64,000 bases of DNA from Streptomyces sp. NBC_01460 (GTDB lineage Bacteria; Actinomycetota; Actinomycetes; Streptomycetales; Streptomycetaceae), in contig NZ_CP109473.1 of assembly GCF_036227405.1 (NCBI RefSeq), positions 4,092,001-4,156,000 on the forward strand. Reading direction: 5' to 3'. Shown here one piece after another: positions 53,423-62,640 of the stretch. A program made the translations under genes and the position numbers. Position 1 is the stretch's first letter. Each line of letters starts with the position of its first letter. The notes beneath the pieces were generated by a model. The model saw nothing but the letters and a program-made list of their open reading frames with translations. It was not told the DNA's origin and ran no database searches.

Positions 53423-54247
53423 GTGACCGTCCATCCCAGCCTCCAGACCTATGCCGATGCCTGGACCCACTCCGTCGAGTCGATAGCCGAGCTGGTCAAG
53501 CCACTTGCCGAGGGGGAGTGGAACCGCCGGACGCCCTGCCCGGGCTGGTCGATACGCGACATCGTCTCGCACGTCATCGGCATGGAGTGCGAGCAGCTCG
53601 GCGACCCCCGTCCGATCCACACGCTGCCGCGCGACCTCTACCACGTGCAGAACGACCACCAGCGCTACATGGAGATGCAGGTCGACGTACGGCGCCACCA
53701 CACGGCGCCCGAGATGACCTCGGAGCTCGACTACACGCTCATCCGGCGCATGCGCCAGCTGCGCAACGAGTCGCGCGACCCCGAGACCATGGTGCGGGCG
53801 CCCCTCGGCGCCGAGCAGACGCTGGAACTGGCGCTGCGCATGCGCGCCTTCGACGTCTGGGTGCACGAGCAGGATCTGCGTACGACGCTGGGGCAGCCCG
53901 GCAACCTGGACTCCCCCGGCGCCCTGATCGTCCGGGACACCCTGCTGGTCGGCCTGGCGAAGGTCGTCGCCAAGGACGCGGGCGCGCCGCCCAACTCGGC
54001 CGTGGTCTTCGATGTGCACGGCCCCCTGGAATTCCTGCGCACGGTCAGGGTCGACGGCGAGGGCCGTGGCTCGGTCGACGGCGCTCCGTCACTGGGGCCC
54101 GCGGCGACCCTCGCCATGGACTGGGAGACGTACTACCGGCTGGCCTGCGGCAGGGTCCGGGCCCAGGCCGTGGAGGACCTGGTCAAGATCGAGGGCGACC
54201 AGGACCTGGGCGCCGAGATCCTGCGCCACTTCGCCGTGACCCCGTAG
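53423..54247 (+). CDS. maleylpyruvate isomerase family (mycothiol-dependent, DinB-like) protein
   Basis: A 274-residue protein. The MDMPI N-terminal DinB-like four-helix domain (about 10-170) has TPCPGWSIRDIVSHVIGMEC, supplying the first metal His, and AFDVWVHEQDLR, the later His. The C-terminal domain carries an SCP2-like fold ending near FAVTP. Members couple mycothiol to isomerisation or detoxification. GTG 53423 follows GAGGGG. Substrate unknown. Confidence 0.82.
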   Translation: MTVHPSLQTYADAWTHSVESIAELVKPLAEGEWNRRTPCPGWSIRDIVSHVIGMECEQLGDPRPIHTLPRDLYHVQNDHQRYMEMQVDVRRHHTAPEMTSELDYTLIRRMRQLRNESRDPETMVRAPLGAEQTLELALRMRAFDVWVHEQDLRTTLGQPGNLDSPGALIVRDTLLVGLAKVVAKDAGAPPNSAVVFDVHGPLEFLRTVRVDGEGRGSVDGAPSLGPAATLAMDWETYYRLACGRVRAQAVEDLVKIEGDQDLGAEILRHFAVTP

Positions 54248-54259
54248 CGCGGCACCCGG

Positions 54260-54291
54260 CCGCCGGCGGACCCGGGCGGGCCCGCCGGCGG
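54260..54291. terminator. terminator hairpin between convergent MDMPI and MFS genes
   Basis: Two copies of the self-complementary CCGCCGGCGG flank a 12-nt loop. Confidence 0.65.
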
Positions 54292-54299
54292 GGGCGCGT

Positions 54300-55607
54300 T
54301 CAGGCGGGCACGTGCACGGCTTCGACCCGGCTGACGACGTGGTGGTCGCGTTCGCGGTGCGTGGCGACGGCGTGCAGCCGCAGGATCTGCACGACGCCGA
54401 GCGCCTCCAGGACGAAGACCGAGGCGAACGCGACGCGGTAGTTGTCCCCGGTCGCGTCGAGCAGGACCCCGACCGCGAAGAGGGTCGTCATCGAGGCGAC
54501 GAAGCCGCCCATGTTGACGATCCCGGAAGCGGTGCCCTGGCGCTCCGGGGGATTGGCGGGCCGGCCGAAGTCGAAGCCGATCATGGACGCCGGGCCGCAG
54601 GACCCCAGCACCACGCACAGGGTGATCAGCAGCCACATCGGCGCGTGGTCGCCGGGGTAGAAGATCGTGGTCGCCCAGAGCAGCGCGGTCATCGCGACCG
54701 TGCCGAGGGCCAGCGGGGCGCGGGCCGCGTGGTGGCGGGCGATGATCTGCCCGTAGACGAGCCCCACCACCATGTTGGAGAGCACCACCAGGGTGAGCAG
54801 CTCACCGGCGGTGCCCCGGCTCAGCCCCTGTGCCTCGACCAGGAACGGCATGCCCCACAGCAGCAGGAAGACCATGGCGGGGAACTGCGTGGTGAAGTGC
54901 ACCCACATGCCCAGACGGGTGCCCGGCTCCCTCCAGGAGGCGGCGATCTGCTTCCGCACGTACGCCGCTCCGGCGTGCTCCGCGGGCGGCGGCTCGTGGC
55001 CCTCGGGGTGGTCCTTGAGGAAGAGGAGCAGCAGCACGAGCACCACCACACCGGCCAGCGAGCTGCCGACGAAGGTCGTGGTCCAGCCGAAGCCGTGCAG
55101 CGCGCGGGCGATGAAGAGCGTCGAGACGAGGTTGCCCGCCATCCCGAAGAGCGCGGCCACCTGCCCGATGAGCGGCCCGCGCCGGGCCGGGAACCACCTG
55201 GCGCCGAGCCGCAGCACGCTGATGAACGTCATGGCGTCGCCGCAGCCGAGGAGCGCGCGGGAGGCGAGCGCCATGCCGTACGAGGGGGAGAGCGCGAAGC
55301 CCAGCTGCCCCAGCGTGAAGAGCACGACCCCGAGGGTGAGGACCTTCTTGGTGCCGAGCCGGTCGACCATCAGGCCCACGGGTATCTGCATACCGGCGTA
55401 GACGAGCAACTGGAGGATGGAGAACGTCGACAGGGCGGAGGCGTTGACGTCGAACCGGTCGGCGGCGTCCAGCCCGGCGACCCCGAGGCTGGTGCGGAAG
55501 ATGATGGCGACGAAGTAGACGGCGACGCCGATGCCCCAGATCCAGGCGGCACGCCGGCCGCCCGGCGGATCTCCGGGCAGCGACAGGGTGGGGGCGGCCG
55601 AGCTCAT
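54300..55607 (-). CDS. MFS transporter
   Basis: A 435-residue protein with 12 hydrophobic segments. The loop 2-3 signature is GLMVDRLGTKKVLTLG. RTSLGVAGLDAADRFDVNAS after helix 1 resembles organophosphate/anion:cation symporter-like (ACS/OPA) branches. The substrate is unknown. ATG 55607 overlaps the GntR-family stop by four bases (ATGA), so the pair are translationally coupled and the regulator likely controls the transporter. Confidence 0.87.
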   Translation of the reverse strand: MSSAAPTLSLPGDPPGGRRAAWIWGIGVAVYFVAIIFRTSLGVAGLDAADRFDVNASALSTFSILQLLVYAGMQIPVGLMVDRLGTKKVLTLGVVLFTLGQLGFALSPSYGMALASRALLGCGDAMTFISVLRLGARWFPARRGPLIGQVAALFGMAGNLVSTLFIARALHGFGWTTTFVGSSLAGVVVLVLLLLFLKDHPEGHEPPPAEHAGAAYVRKQIAASWREPGTRLGMWVHFTTQFPAMVFLLLWGMPFLVEAQGLSRGTAGELLTLVVLSNMVVGLVYGQIIARHHAARAPLALGTVAMTALLWATTIFYPGDHAPMWLLITLCVVLGSCGPASMIGFDFGRPANPPERQGTASGIVNMGGFVASMTTLFAVGVLLDATGDNYRVAFASVFVLEALGVVQILRLHAVATHRERDHHVVSRVEAVHVPA

Positions 55608-56287
55608 CGGTCATCCCCCCGGACCAGCACCTTGACCCGGCTGACATGACGGCGGACGACCTGTGCGGCCTCCTCGGCGTCACCGGCCCTGATGGCGTCC
55701 AGCAGCTCACCGTGCTCTGTGATGTTGGCGGCGATCCTGCCGGGATGCGCCTCCATCACGGCGACGCCCATCCGGAGCTGCCGGTCGCGGAGCTGGTCGT
55801 AGAGGCGCGAGAGGATCTCGTTGCCCGCGTTCTTCACGATCTCGGCGTGGAAGCAGCGGTCCTTGACGGACACGGCGGCCAGATCGCCCGCCTCGGCGAG
55901 CTCCCGCTGCTCCTCCAGGAGCTGTTCGAGCCGGGCGATCAGCTGTGCCGACGCGGGCACGGCCTTGCGCGCGGCGAACTCCTCGACGAGCAGCCGGGTC
56001 TCCACCACGTCGGAGATCTCCTGGGCGGAGACCGCGAGGACGAGGGCGCCCTTCTTCGGGTAGAGCTTGATGAGCCCTTCGACCTCCAGGCGGAGCAGCG
56101 CCTCCCGGACCGGCGTCCGGGACACTCCGACGGCCTCGGCGAGATCGCCCTCGGTGAGGAGCGTGCCGCCCTCGTAGCGACGGTCGAGGACGGCTTCCTT
56201 GATGTGCGTGTAGACGCGCTCGGCCGCGGGCGGGGGCTTGGATTCCCCCCTGCGGGTAGGAGGGGAGACGGACGGTGCAGCAGGCAT
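55604..56287 (-). CDS. GntR family transcriptional regulator, FCD (FadR-like) subfamily
   Basis: A 227-residue regulator. Winged helix at about 20-90 (LTEGDLAEAVGVSRTPVREA) and an all-helical FCD effector domain (about 95-215) with metal- or acid-binding His residues (CFHAEIV, ITEHGEL, VRRHVSRV). It heads the operon with the MFS transporter. TATGCT ends six bases before ATG 56287, suggesting a leaderless mRNA; TCTTGTATCTATG just upstream is a candidate autoregulatory operator. Confidence 0.88.
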   Translation of the reverse strand: MPAAPSVSPPTRRGESKPPPAAERVYTHIKEAVLDRRYEGGTLLTEGDLAEAVGVSRTPVREALLRLEVEGLIKLYPKKGALVLAVSAQEISDVVETRLLVEEFAARKAVPASAQLIARLEQLLEEQRELAEAGDLAAVSVKDRCFHAEIVKNAGNEILSRLYDQLRDRQLRMGVAVMEAHPGRIAANITEHGELLDAIRAGDAEEAAQVVRRHVSRVKVLVRGDDR

Positions 56288-56474
56288 GCGCACAGCATAG
56301 ATACAAGATGCGTACGTTCGCAGCGCCGTCCGCGATCCGGGACACGGGCCGCGATCCGGCCGGCTGTTCCGAAATCACCTTTCAGGGGGTACATCCATCC
56401 GGCCATCTCGTGCGTCTCACCATCGAGCGGCACCCTCATGTGGCCGCAACGCAGGCGTATTTGGAGCGTTTGAC

Positions 56475-57374
56475 TTGAAAATCGGTCTTAAGGGCATAAA
56501 CCGCGCATCTGTTGCCGCCACCGTGGCTCTCACAGCAGGTGCCGTCCTCGCGGGCAGCGCGTTCGCCTCCGCGGCCCAGGCAGCGACACCGCCGACTCCC
56601 ACGATCACCGCCAAGGGCGGCTTCGTGATGAACAACGGCACCTCGAAGACGCTCTACGGCAAGGCGGCGGACACGCGCCGCTCCACCGGCTCGACAACGA
56701 AGATAATGACCGCCAAGGTCGTGCTGGCGCAGAAGAACCTCAACCTCGACGCCAAGGTCACGATCCAGAAGGCGTACAGCGACTACATCGTCTCGAAGAC
56801 CGCCTCGTCGGCCCGGCTCATCGTGGGCGACAAGGTCACGGTCCGCCAGCTGCTGTACGGCCTTATGCTGCCGTCGGGCTGCGACGCCGCGTACGCCCTC
56901 GCCGACAAGTTCGGCTCCGGCTCCACGCGCGCGGCCCGGGTGAAGTCGTTCATCGGCAAGATGAACGCCGACGCGAAGAGCCTGGGCCTGAAGAACACGC
57001 ACTTCGACTCCTTCGACGGCATCGGCAGCGGCTCGAACTACTCGACGCCGCGCGACCTGACGAAGATCGCCAGCAGCGCGATGAAGAACTCCACGTTCCG
57101 CACGGTCGTGAAGACGAAGTCGACGAAGCAGAAGGTCACGACCAAGACCGGCGGCTACCGCTACATGTCGTGGTCCAACACCAACGCCATGCTGGGCAGC
57201 TACACCGGCATGATCGGCGTGAAGACCGGCTCCGGCCCGACGGCCAAGTACTGCCTGGTCTTCGCCGCGACGCGCAGCGGGAAGACGGTCATCGGGACCG
57301 TCCTCACCTCGACGTCGGCGACCACCCGGACCGCCGACGCCAAGAAGCTCCTGGACTACGGCTTCAAGAAGTAG
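56475..57374 (+). CDS. dacA: D-alanyl-D-alanine carboxypeptidase (PBP5-type, S11)
   Basis: A 299-residue secreted enzyme. Signal peptide 1-36 ends ASAAQA. The active-site motifs are STTK (73-76, nucleophile Ser73), SGC (134-136) in place of SxN as common in actinobacterial relatives, and KTG (250-252). It trims the terminal D-Ala from peptidoglycan stems. The C-terminal membrane anchor of PBP5 is absent. It starts with TTG 56475, GGAG lying about nine bases upstream. Confidence 0.9.
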   Translation: MKIGLKGINRASVAATVALTAGAVLAGSAFASAAQAATPPTPTITAKGGFVMNNGTSKTLYGKAADTRRSTGSTTKIMTAKVVLAQKNLNLDAKVTIQKAYSDYIVSKTASSARLIVGDKVTVRQLLYGLMLPSGCDAAYALADKFGSGSTRAARVKSFIGKMNADAKSLGLKNTHFDSFDGIGSGSNYSTPRDLTKIASSAMKNSTFRTVVKTKSTKQKVTTKTGGYRYMSWSNTNAMLGSYTGMIGVKTGSGPTAKYCLVFAATRSGKTVIGTVLTSTSATTRTADAKKLLDYGFKK

Positions 57375-57391
57375 CCCGGCGCCGCGCGTAC

Positions 57392-57430
57392 GGAAGGGGG
57401 CCCACCGCATCACGCGGTGGGCCCCCTTCC
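57392..57430. terminator. bidirectional terminator, 17-bp stem
   Basis: GGAAGGGGGCCCACCGC pairs perfectly with its complement across a 5-nt loop, between convergent dacA and the E2 gene. Confidence 0.85.
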
Positions 57431-57440
57431 TCGTGCCTCG

Positions 57441-58841
57441 CTAGGCCCAGGTGATCAGGCGCTTCGGCTGCTCCAGGATCGCCGCGACATCCGCGAGCAC
57501 CTTGGAGCCCAGCTCGCCGTCGACCAGCCGGTGGTCGAAGGAGAGCGCCAGCGTCGTCACCTGACGGGGCTTCACCTTGCCCTTGTGGACCCAGGGCTGG
57601 AGCTTGATCGCCCCGACCGCCAGGATCGCGGACTCGCCCGGATTCAGGATCGGCGTACCCGTGTCGACGCCGAAGACGCCGACGTTCGTGATGGTCACCG
57701 TGCCGCCGGCCATCGCGGCCGGGGAGGTCCTGCCCTCGCGGGCCGTGGCGACCAGCTCGCCCAGCGCCTCGCCCAGCTGGGGCAGCGTCTTGTCGTGCGC
57801 GTCCTTGATGTTCGGCACGATCAGACCGCGCGGGGTGGCGGCGGCGATGCCCAGGTTGACGTAGTGCTTCTGCACGATCTCCTGGCTGGCCTCGTCCCAG
57901 GCGGCGTTGACCTCCGGGTTGCGCCTGATCGCGACCAGGAGGGCCTTGGCGATCACGAGGAGTGGGTTCACCCGCACCCCCGCCATGTCCTTGTCCTCCT
58001 TGAGCTCCGCCACGAGCTTCATCGTCCGCGTCACGTCGACGGTGACGAACTCGGTGACGTGCGGCGCGGTGAAGGCGCTACCGACCATGGCCTGCGCGAT
58101 GGCCTTGCGCACACCCTTGACCGGGATGCGTGTCTCCCGCCCGGCCGGGTCCGCGGACACGGCGACGGGCGCGGGAGCCGGAGCGGCGACGGGCGGAGCG
58201 GGGGCCTCGGCGGGAGCCGGCGCGGCAGCCGCGTGGACGTCCTCGCGGGTGATGACCCCGCCCTCACCGGTCGGAGTGACCGCGGCGAGGTCGATGCCCA
58301 GGTCCTTCGCCAGCTTGCGCACCGGCGGCTTGGCGAGCGGGCGGCTCTCCGGGACCTTCGTGCCGTGGCCGTTCATCTCCGCCTGGATCGCGGCGGCGGC
58401 CGGACCGGGGATCTCGACGCCCTTGCGGGCACGGCGCTTGGTGGAGCTCTCCGCCACGCCGTAGCCGACCAGCACCGGCTGCCGCCCCTTGGGCGCCTCC
58501 GGTTCGGCTTCCGGCACGGGCTGCTGAACGGTTTCGGCAGCGGCCTCCGGCGCGGCCGGGGCGTCACCGCTGCCGGGCGCCACGTCCACCGAGATGATCA
58601 CCTCGCCGACGTCGACGGTCGTGCCCTCGGGGAAGCGCAGCTCGTGCACCACCCCGTCGAACGGGATCGGCAGCTCGACCGCGGCCTTGGCCGTCTCGAC
58701 CTCGCACACGACCTGGCCGTCGGTGACGGTGTCGCCGGGCTGGACGAACCACTTGAGGATCTCCGCCTCGGTCAGCCCCTCGCCCACATCGGGCATCTTG
58801 AACTCGCGGAAACGAGCAGACGTTTCGGTCATCGTCGTCAC
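57441..58841 (-). CDS. bkdC: branched-chain 2-oxoacid dehydrogenase E2 (dihydrolipoamide acyltransferase)
   Basis: A 466-residue protein. One lipoyl domain (about 12-88, lipoyl Lys52 in VETAKAAV), Pro/Ala linkers, a peripheral-subunit-binding domain (about 165-205) and a catalytic CAT domain ending with SFDHRLVDG (434-442; His437, Asp441). It transfers branched acyl groups to CoA, supplying primers for branched fatty acids and polyketides. It starts 10 bp after E1beta; GTG 58841 has GGAG upstream. No E3 gene is present nearby. Confidence 0.93.
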   Translation of the reverse strand: MTTMTETSARFREFKMPDVGEGLTEAEILKWFVQPGDTVTDGQVVCEVETAKAAVELPIPFDGVVHELRFPEGTTVDVGEVIISVDVAPGSGDAPAAPEAAAETVQQPVPEAEPEAPKGRQPVLVGYGVAESSTKRRARKGVEIPGPAAAAIQAEMNGHGTKVPESRPLAKPPVRKLAKDLGIDLAAVTPTGEGGVITREDVHAAAAPAPAEAPAPPVAAPAPAPVAVSADPAGRETRIPVKGVRKAIAQAMVGSAFTAPHVTEFVTVDVTRTMKLVAELKEDKDMAGVRVNPLLVIAKALLVAIRRNPEVNAAWDEASQEIVQKHYVNLGIAAATPRGLIVPNIKDAHDKTLPQLGEALGELVATAREGRTSPAAMAGGTVTITNVGVFGVDTGTPILNPGESAILAVGAIKLQPWVHKGKVKPRQVTTLALSFDHRLVDGELGSKVLADVAAILEQPKRLITWA

Positions 58842-58851
58842 GGCCCTCTCC

Positions 58852-59832
58852 TCAGTACGCCAGCGAGCGGTCGACGGCGTCGAGCACCCTGTCGAGACCC
58901 GGCAGGTACTCGTCCTCGAGCCTGGCCGGCGGGTAGGGGGCGTGGTAACCGCCGACCCTCAGCACGGGCGCTTCGAGGTGGTAGAAGCAGCGCTCGGTGA
59001 TCCGCGCGGCGATCTCCGCCCCGGATCCGTAGAACACCGGCGCCTCGTGGACCACCACGAGCCGGCCGGTCTTCTCGACCGAGGTCTGCACGGCGTCGAA
59101 GTCGATCGGGGACATCGACCGCAGGTCCAGGACCTCGATCGACTTGCCCTCCTCCTGCGCCGCGGCGGCGGCCTCCAGGCAGACCTTCACCATCGGGCCG
59201 TAGGCGACGAGCGTGAGGTCGGACCCCTCACGGGCCACGGCCGCCTTGTGGAGCGGGCCGGGGATGGACTCGGTGTCGAGCTCCCCCTTGTCCCAGTAGC
59301 GGCGCTTGGGCTCGAAGAAGATGATCGGGTCGTCACTCTGGACGGCCTGCTGCATCATCCAGTAGGCGTCGCTCGCGTTGGACGGCGAGACGACCTTCAG
59401 GCCCGCCACGTGCGCGAACAGGGCCTCGGGCGACTCGCTGTGGTGCTCGACGGCGCCGATGCCACCGCCGTAGGGGATGCGGATGACGACCGGCATCTTG
59501 ATCTTGCCGAGGGCCCGGGCGTGCATCTTGGCGAGCTGCGTGACGATCTGGTCGTACGCGGGGAAGACGAAGCCGTCGAACTGGATCTCGACGACCGGGC
59601 GGTAGCCCCTCAGGGCCAGGCCGATCGCCGTACCGACGATGCCGGACTCCGCGAGCGGGGTGTCGATGACCCGGCCCTCGCCGAAGTCCTTCTGGAGCCC
59701 GTCCGTGATGCGGAAGACCCCGCCGAGCTTCCCGACGTCCTCACCCATGATGAGGACCTTGGGGTCGGTATCGAGAGCCTTGCGCAGCGACTCGTTGAGC
59801 GCCTTCGCGATGGACATCTTCTCAGCGGCCAT
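58852..59832 (-). CDS. bkdB: branched-chain 2-oxoacid dehydrogenase E1 beta subunit
   Basis: A 326-residue transketolase-like subunit. [16 protein letters not shown] at the N-terminus, [19 protein letters not shown] and [19 protein letters not shown] are conserved; the Glu in LAESG contacts the thiamine diphosphate. It pairs with E1alpha, whose stop lies 2 bp upstream. Assignment as branched-chain rather than pyruvate dehydrogenase rests on overall wording and operon layout. Confidence 0.93.
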   Translation of the reverse strand: MAAEKMSIAKALNESLRKALDTDPKVLIMGEDVGKLGGVFRITDGLQKDFGEGRVIDTPLAESGIVGTAIGLALRGYRPVVEIQFDGFVFPAYDQIVTQLAKMHARALGKIKMPVVIRIPYGGGIGAVEHHSESPEALFAHVAGLKVVSPSNASDAYWMMQQAVQSDDPIIFFEPKRRYWDKGELDTESIPGPLHKAAVAREGSDLTLVAYGPMVKVCLEAAAAAQEEGKSIEVLDLRSMSPIDFDAVQTSVEKTGRLVVVHEAPVFYGSGAEIAARITERCFYHLEAPVLRVGGYHAPYPPARLEDEYLPGLDRVLDAVDRSLAY

Positions 59833-59834
59833 GG

Positions 59835-60995
59835 CTAGTTGCCCTCCTCGGCGAACGATGCCTGGTAGGCGGCGAACTGGGCGCGCTCCTCGTCGACGAG
59901 CGGGTTGCCGTCGGCGTAGGCGTGGTCGAAGATCGCCAGCCGGTCCGGGTCGGGCATGGCCCGCACCACGTCACGCACCCGCTTGCCGAGGGTCTCGCTC
60001 TCCTCGTCCAGCGCGGTGAAGTACGCGGCGTCGGCGAGCTCCTGCTTCTCCAGATACGTGCGCAGCCGCAGGATCGGGTCCTTGGCCTCCCAGGCCGCCC
60101 GCTCCTCGTCCGCCCGGTACTTGGTCGGGTCGTCCGAGGTGGTGTGGGCGCCCATCCGGTAGGTGAACGCCTCGACGAGGGTCGGGCCCTCGCCCCGGCG
60201 GGCACGCTCCAGCGCCGACCTGGTGACGGCCAGGCACGCCAGTACGTCGTTGCCGTCGACCCGGACACCGGGGAAACCGAAGCCCTGCGCGCGCTGGTAG
60301 AGCGGCACGCGCGTCTGCTTCTCGGTCGGCTCGGAGATCGCCCACTGGTTGTTCTGGCAGAAGAACACGACGGGGGCGTTGTAGACGGCGGAGAAGGTGA
60401 ACGCCTCCGCCACGTCGCCCTGGCTGGACGCGCCGTCACCGAAGTACGCGACGACCGCCGAGTCCGCGCCGTCCTTGGCGATGCCCATGGCGTAGCCCGT
60501 GGCGTGCAGGGTCTGCGAGCCGATGACGATCGTGTAGAGGTGGAAGTTGTTGGTGTTGGGGTCCCAGCCACCGTGGTTCACACCGCGGAACATCCCGAGC
60601 AGATTGGTCGGGTCGACGCCGCGGCACCAGGCGACACCGTGCTCGCGGTAGGTCGGGAAGACGTAGTCGTCGTCGCGCAGCGCCCGGCCGGAGCCGATCT
60701 GCGCGGCCTCCTGGCCCAGCAGGGACGCCCACAGGCCCAGCTCGCCCTGCCGCTGCAGCGCGGTGGCCTCGGCGTCGAAGCGGCGGGTCAGGACCATGTC
60801 CCGGTAGAGGCCCCGGAGCTCGTCCGCGCTCAGGTCGATCTCGTAGTCCGGGTGTTCGACGCGCTCGCCCTCGGGCGTCAGCAGCTGCACCAGCTGGGGG
60901 CCGGAGCCCTCCGGCGTCTGCGCGGGCGTCTTCGCGGCGCTGGTCCGCTTGCTGCTGCGTCGCGGTTTGCGCGCGGCAGTGCTCTCCACGGTCAC
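59835..60995 (-). CDS. bkdA: branched-chain 2-oxoacid dehydrogenase E1 alpha subunit
   Basis: A 386-residue protein. A Lys/Arg-rich N-terminal extension is followed by the thiamine-diphosphate domain: [20 protein letters not shown] (GDG...N motif ending in QNNQWA) and [14 protein letters not shown] (active-site His). It decarboxylates 2-oxoacids from Val, Leu and Ile. First gene of bkdABC; GTG 60995. The divergent intergenic region upstream has a candidate operator. Confidence 0.93.
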   Translation of the reverse strand: MTVESTAARKPRRSSKRTSAAKTPAQTPEGSGPQLVQLLTPEGERVEHPDYEIDLSADELRGLYRDMVLTRRFDAEATALQRQGELGLWASLLGQEAAQIGSGRALRDDDYVFPTYREHGVAWCRGVDPTNLLGMFRGVNHGGWDPNTNNFHLYTIVIGSQTLHATGYAMGIAKDGADSAVVAYFGDGASSQGDVAEAFTFSAVYNAPVVFFCQNNQWAISEPTEKQTRVPLYQRAQGFGFPGVRVDGNDVLACLAVTRSALERARRGEGPTLVEAFTYRMGAHTTSDDPTKYRADEERAAWEAKDPILRLRTYLEKQELADAAYFTALDEESETLGKRVRDVVRAMPDPDRLAIFDHAYADGNPLVDEERAQFAAYQASFAEEGN

Positions 60996-61189
60996 GTGCG
61001 TGCTCCTCCGTCGGTCCGGCCCCCGGGATGGCCGGGAACCAGTGCGGCTCGCCTGTGTCCGGACCCGTGCACGGGGTGGGTGCCACTCGGCCGGAACAGG
61101 CGTGACAGGTGCCCCGGCGAGCGTCCTGTCATACGCACGTTACCCAGTGCACCGCATAACTGCGAAACACCCTGTGACCTGCAATTTTG

Positions 61190-61203
61190 CTTGGATTTCC
61201 AAG
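61190..61203. promoter_or_regulatory. inverted repeat CTTGGA-TT-TCCAAG in the bkd/response-regulator intergenic region
   Basis: A perfect 6-bp dyad sits in the locally AT-rich part (about 61180-61216) of the 345-bp divergent region 60996-61340, which otherwise holds no recognisable gene. Lrp/AsnC-type regulators control bkd operons elsewhere and favour such AT-rich dyads; the link is inferred. Confidence 0.4.
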
Positions 61204-61340
61204 TAAATCGCGAAAAACCCGAACTCCCGCTGGTCACAGCACCGGTAACGGCCTGGCAGGCGGCCGGAACAACGGCACGTTATCCCGGCCGCAAGCCCCA
61301 GGGAAGGGCGGACGGGAAAGGAGTGTGTGAGACTGCGAAT

Positions 61341-62000
61341 GTGCGCGAAGAAGGAAAAATCACGGTATTCCTGCTCGATGATCACGAAGTCGTCCGGCGC
61401 GGCGTCCACGAGCTGCTGTCGTCCGAGGAGGACATCGAGGTCGTCGGCGAGGCCGGAACGGCGGCGGACGCGCTCGCACGCATCCCGGCGACCCGGCCCG
61501 ACGTCGCCGTGCTGGACGTGCGGCTGCCGGACGGCAGCGGGGTGGAGGTCTGCCGCGAGGTCCGCTCGAGGGACGAGAGCATCAAGTGCCTGATGCTCAC
61601 CTCGTACGCCGACGACGAGGCCCTCTTCGACGCGATCATGGCGGGCGCCTCGGGGTACGTCCTGAAGGCCATCCGGGGCAACGAGCTGCTCGGCGCCGTG
61701 CGCGACGTGGCGGCCGGCAAGTCCCTCCTGGACCCCGCGGCCACGGCACGCGTGCTGGAGCGGCTGCGCGAGGGCAAGGACGGCAAGGGCGACGAACGGC
61801 TCGCGGGCCTGACCGACCAGGAGCGCAAGATCCTCGACCTGATCGGCGAGGGGCTGACGAACCGGGTGATCGGCGAACGTCTGCACCTCGCCGAGAAGAC
61901 CATCAAGAACTACGTCTCCAGCCTGCTGTCCAAGCTGGGCATGGAGCGGCGCTCCCAGGCCGCGGCGTACGTGGCGAGGCTCCAGGCCGAGAAGCGCTGA
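61341..62000 (+). CDS. NarL/FixJ-type response regulator (orphan)
   Basis: A 219-residue regulator. Receiver domain at about 8-125: [10 protein letters not shown] (acidic pair), [14 protein letters not shown] (phosphorylatable Asp), LMLTSYADD (Thr/Ser) and the switch Lys in [10 protein letters not shown]. LuxR helix-turn-helix at about 150-210 ([40 protein letters not shown]). No kinase gene is adjacent. The start is uncertain: GTG 61341 is the usual family start, but GTG 61323 lies in frame beside AAAGGAG. Confidence 0.88.
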   Translation: MREEGKITVFLLDDHEVVRRGVHELLSSEEDIEVVGEAGTAADALARIPATRPDVAVLDVRLPDGSGVEVCREVRSRDESIKCLMLTSYADDEALFDAIMAGASGYVLKAIRGNELLGAVRDVAAGKSLLDPAATARVLERLREGKDGKGDERLAGLTDQERKILDLIGEGLTNRVIGERLHLAEKTIKNYVSSLLSKLGMERRSQAAAYVARLQAEKR

Positions 62001-62135
62001 GCCGGCCGGCGGGGGAGAAGCGCTGAGCGGGCCTGCGAGGGGCGGCCCCGCCCGGTCCGGCAGGGACTTTGGTCCCGGCCCGTCGGGGGCGGCGGACCCT
62101 TACACGGCTCCTACGCGTGTCGGAGAGTGGGACGC

Positions 62136-62630
62136 ATGCTCTCCTCCCGCCCCTCCGACACCGGAACCGTGACAGGCTCCGGCACCCCGGCCTCCTCCGC
62201 AGCGGAGAAGCTCCGCGCGATCGAACTGCTCGGCAGCGTCCGCTACGGCCGGCTGGCCATGAGTGTCCGGGCCCTGCCCTTCCTGGCCGTGGCCCGGCAC
62301 CTGGTGATCGAGGGCAGCGTGGTCCTGCGGATGCACCGGGGGCTCGGCTTCCACGAGTCCTGCGACGGGAGCGTCATCGCCTACGGGGCGGACAACTTCA
62401 ACGCCCCGGCGCCCGAGGGCGGGGAGGACCTCTGGTCGGTGCAGTTCACCGGCCCCGTCGAGCGCGTGCATCCGGCCTCCGACCAGCGCGAGCGCTTCGG
62501 GACCGGCCCCTCCGACGTGAACGGCGAACACTTCGATCCGGTCTACCTCAGGCTCGATCCGCACCTCGCCCATATGCACACTCTGACCTTCGACGCAAGT
62601 CCGTCAGGCCGGACACGCAGCGTCACCTAA
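62136..62630 (+). CDS. pyridoxamine 5'-phosphate oxidase-fold protein
   Basis: A 164-residue split-barrel flavin-type protein. LLGSVRYGRLAMSVRALPFL and HLVIEGSVVLRMHRGLG are the N-terminal strands of the PNPOx-like family, which bind FMN, F420 or heme. The cofactor is not inferable. ATG 62136 has GGAGAG about nine bases upstream. The APH-like gene starts 10 bp after its stop. Confidence 0.78.
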   Translation: MLSSRPSDTGTVTGSGTPASSAAEKLRAIELLGSVRYGRLAMSVRALPFLAVARHLVIEGSVVLRMHRGLGFHESCDGSVIAYGADNFNAPAPEGGEDLWSVQFTGPVERVHPASDQRERFGTGPSDVNGEHFDPVYLRLDPHLAHMHTLTFDASPSGRTRSVT

Positions 62631-62633
62631 CAT
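62628..62633 (+). promoter_or_regulatory. -10 hexamer TAACAT, possible leaderless promoter of the APH-family gene
   Basis: TAACAT overlaps the upstream stop codon and ends seven bases before GTG 62641. Confidence 0.4.
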
Positions 62634-62640
62634 GTGGCGA

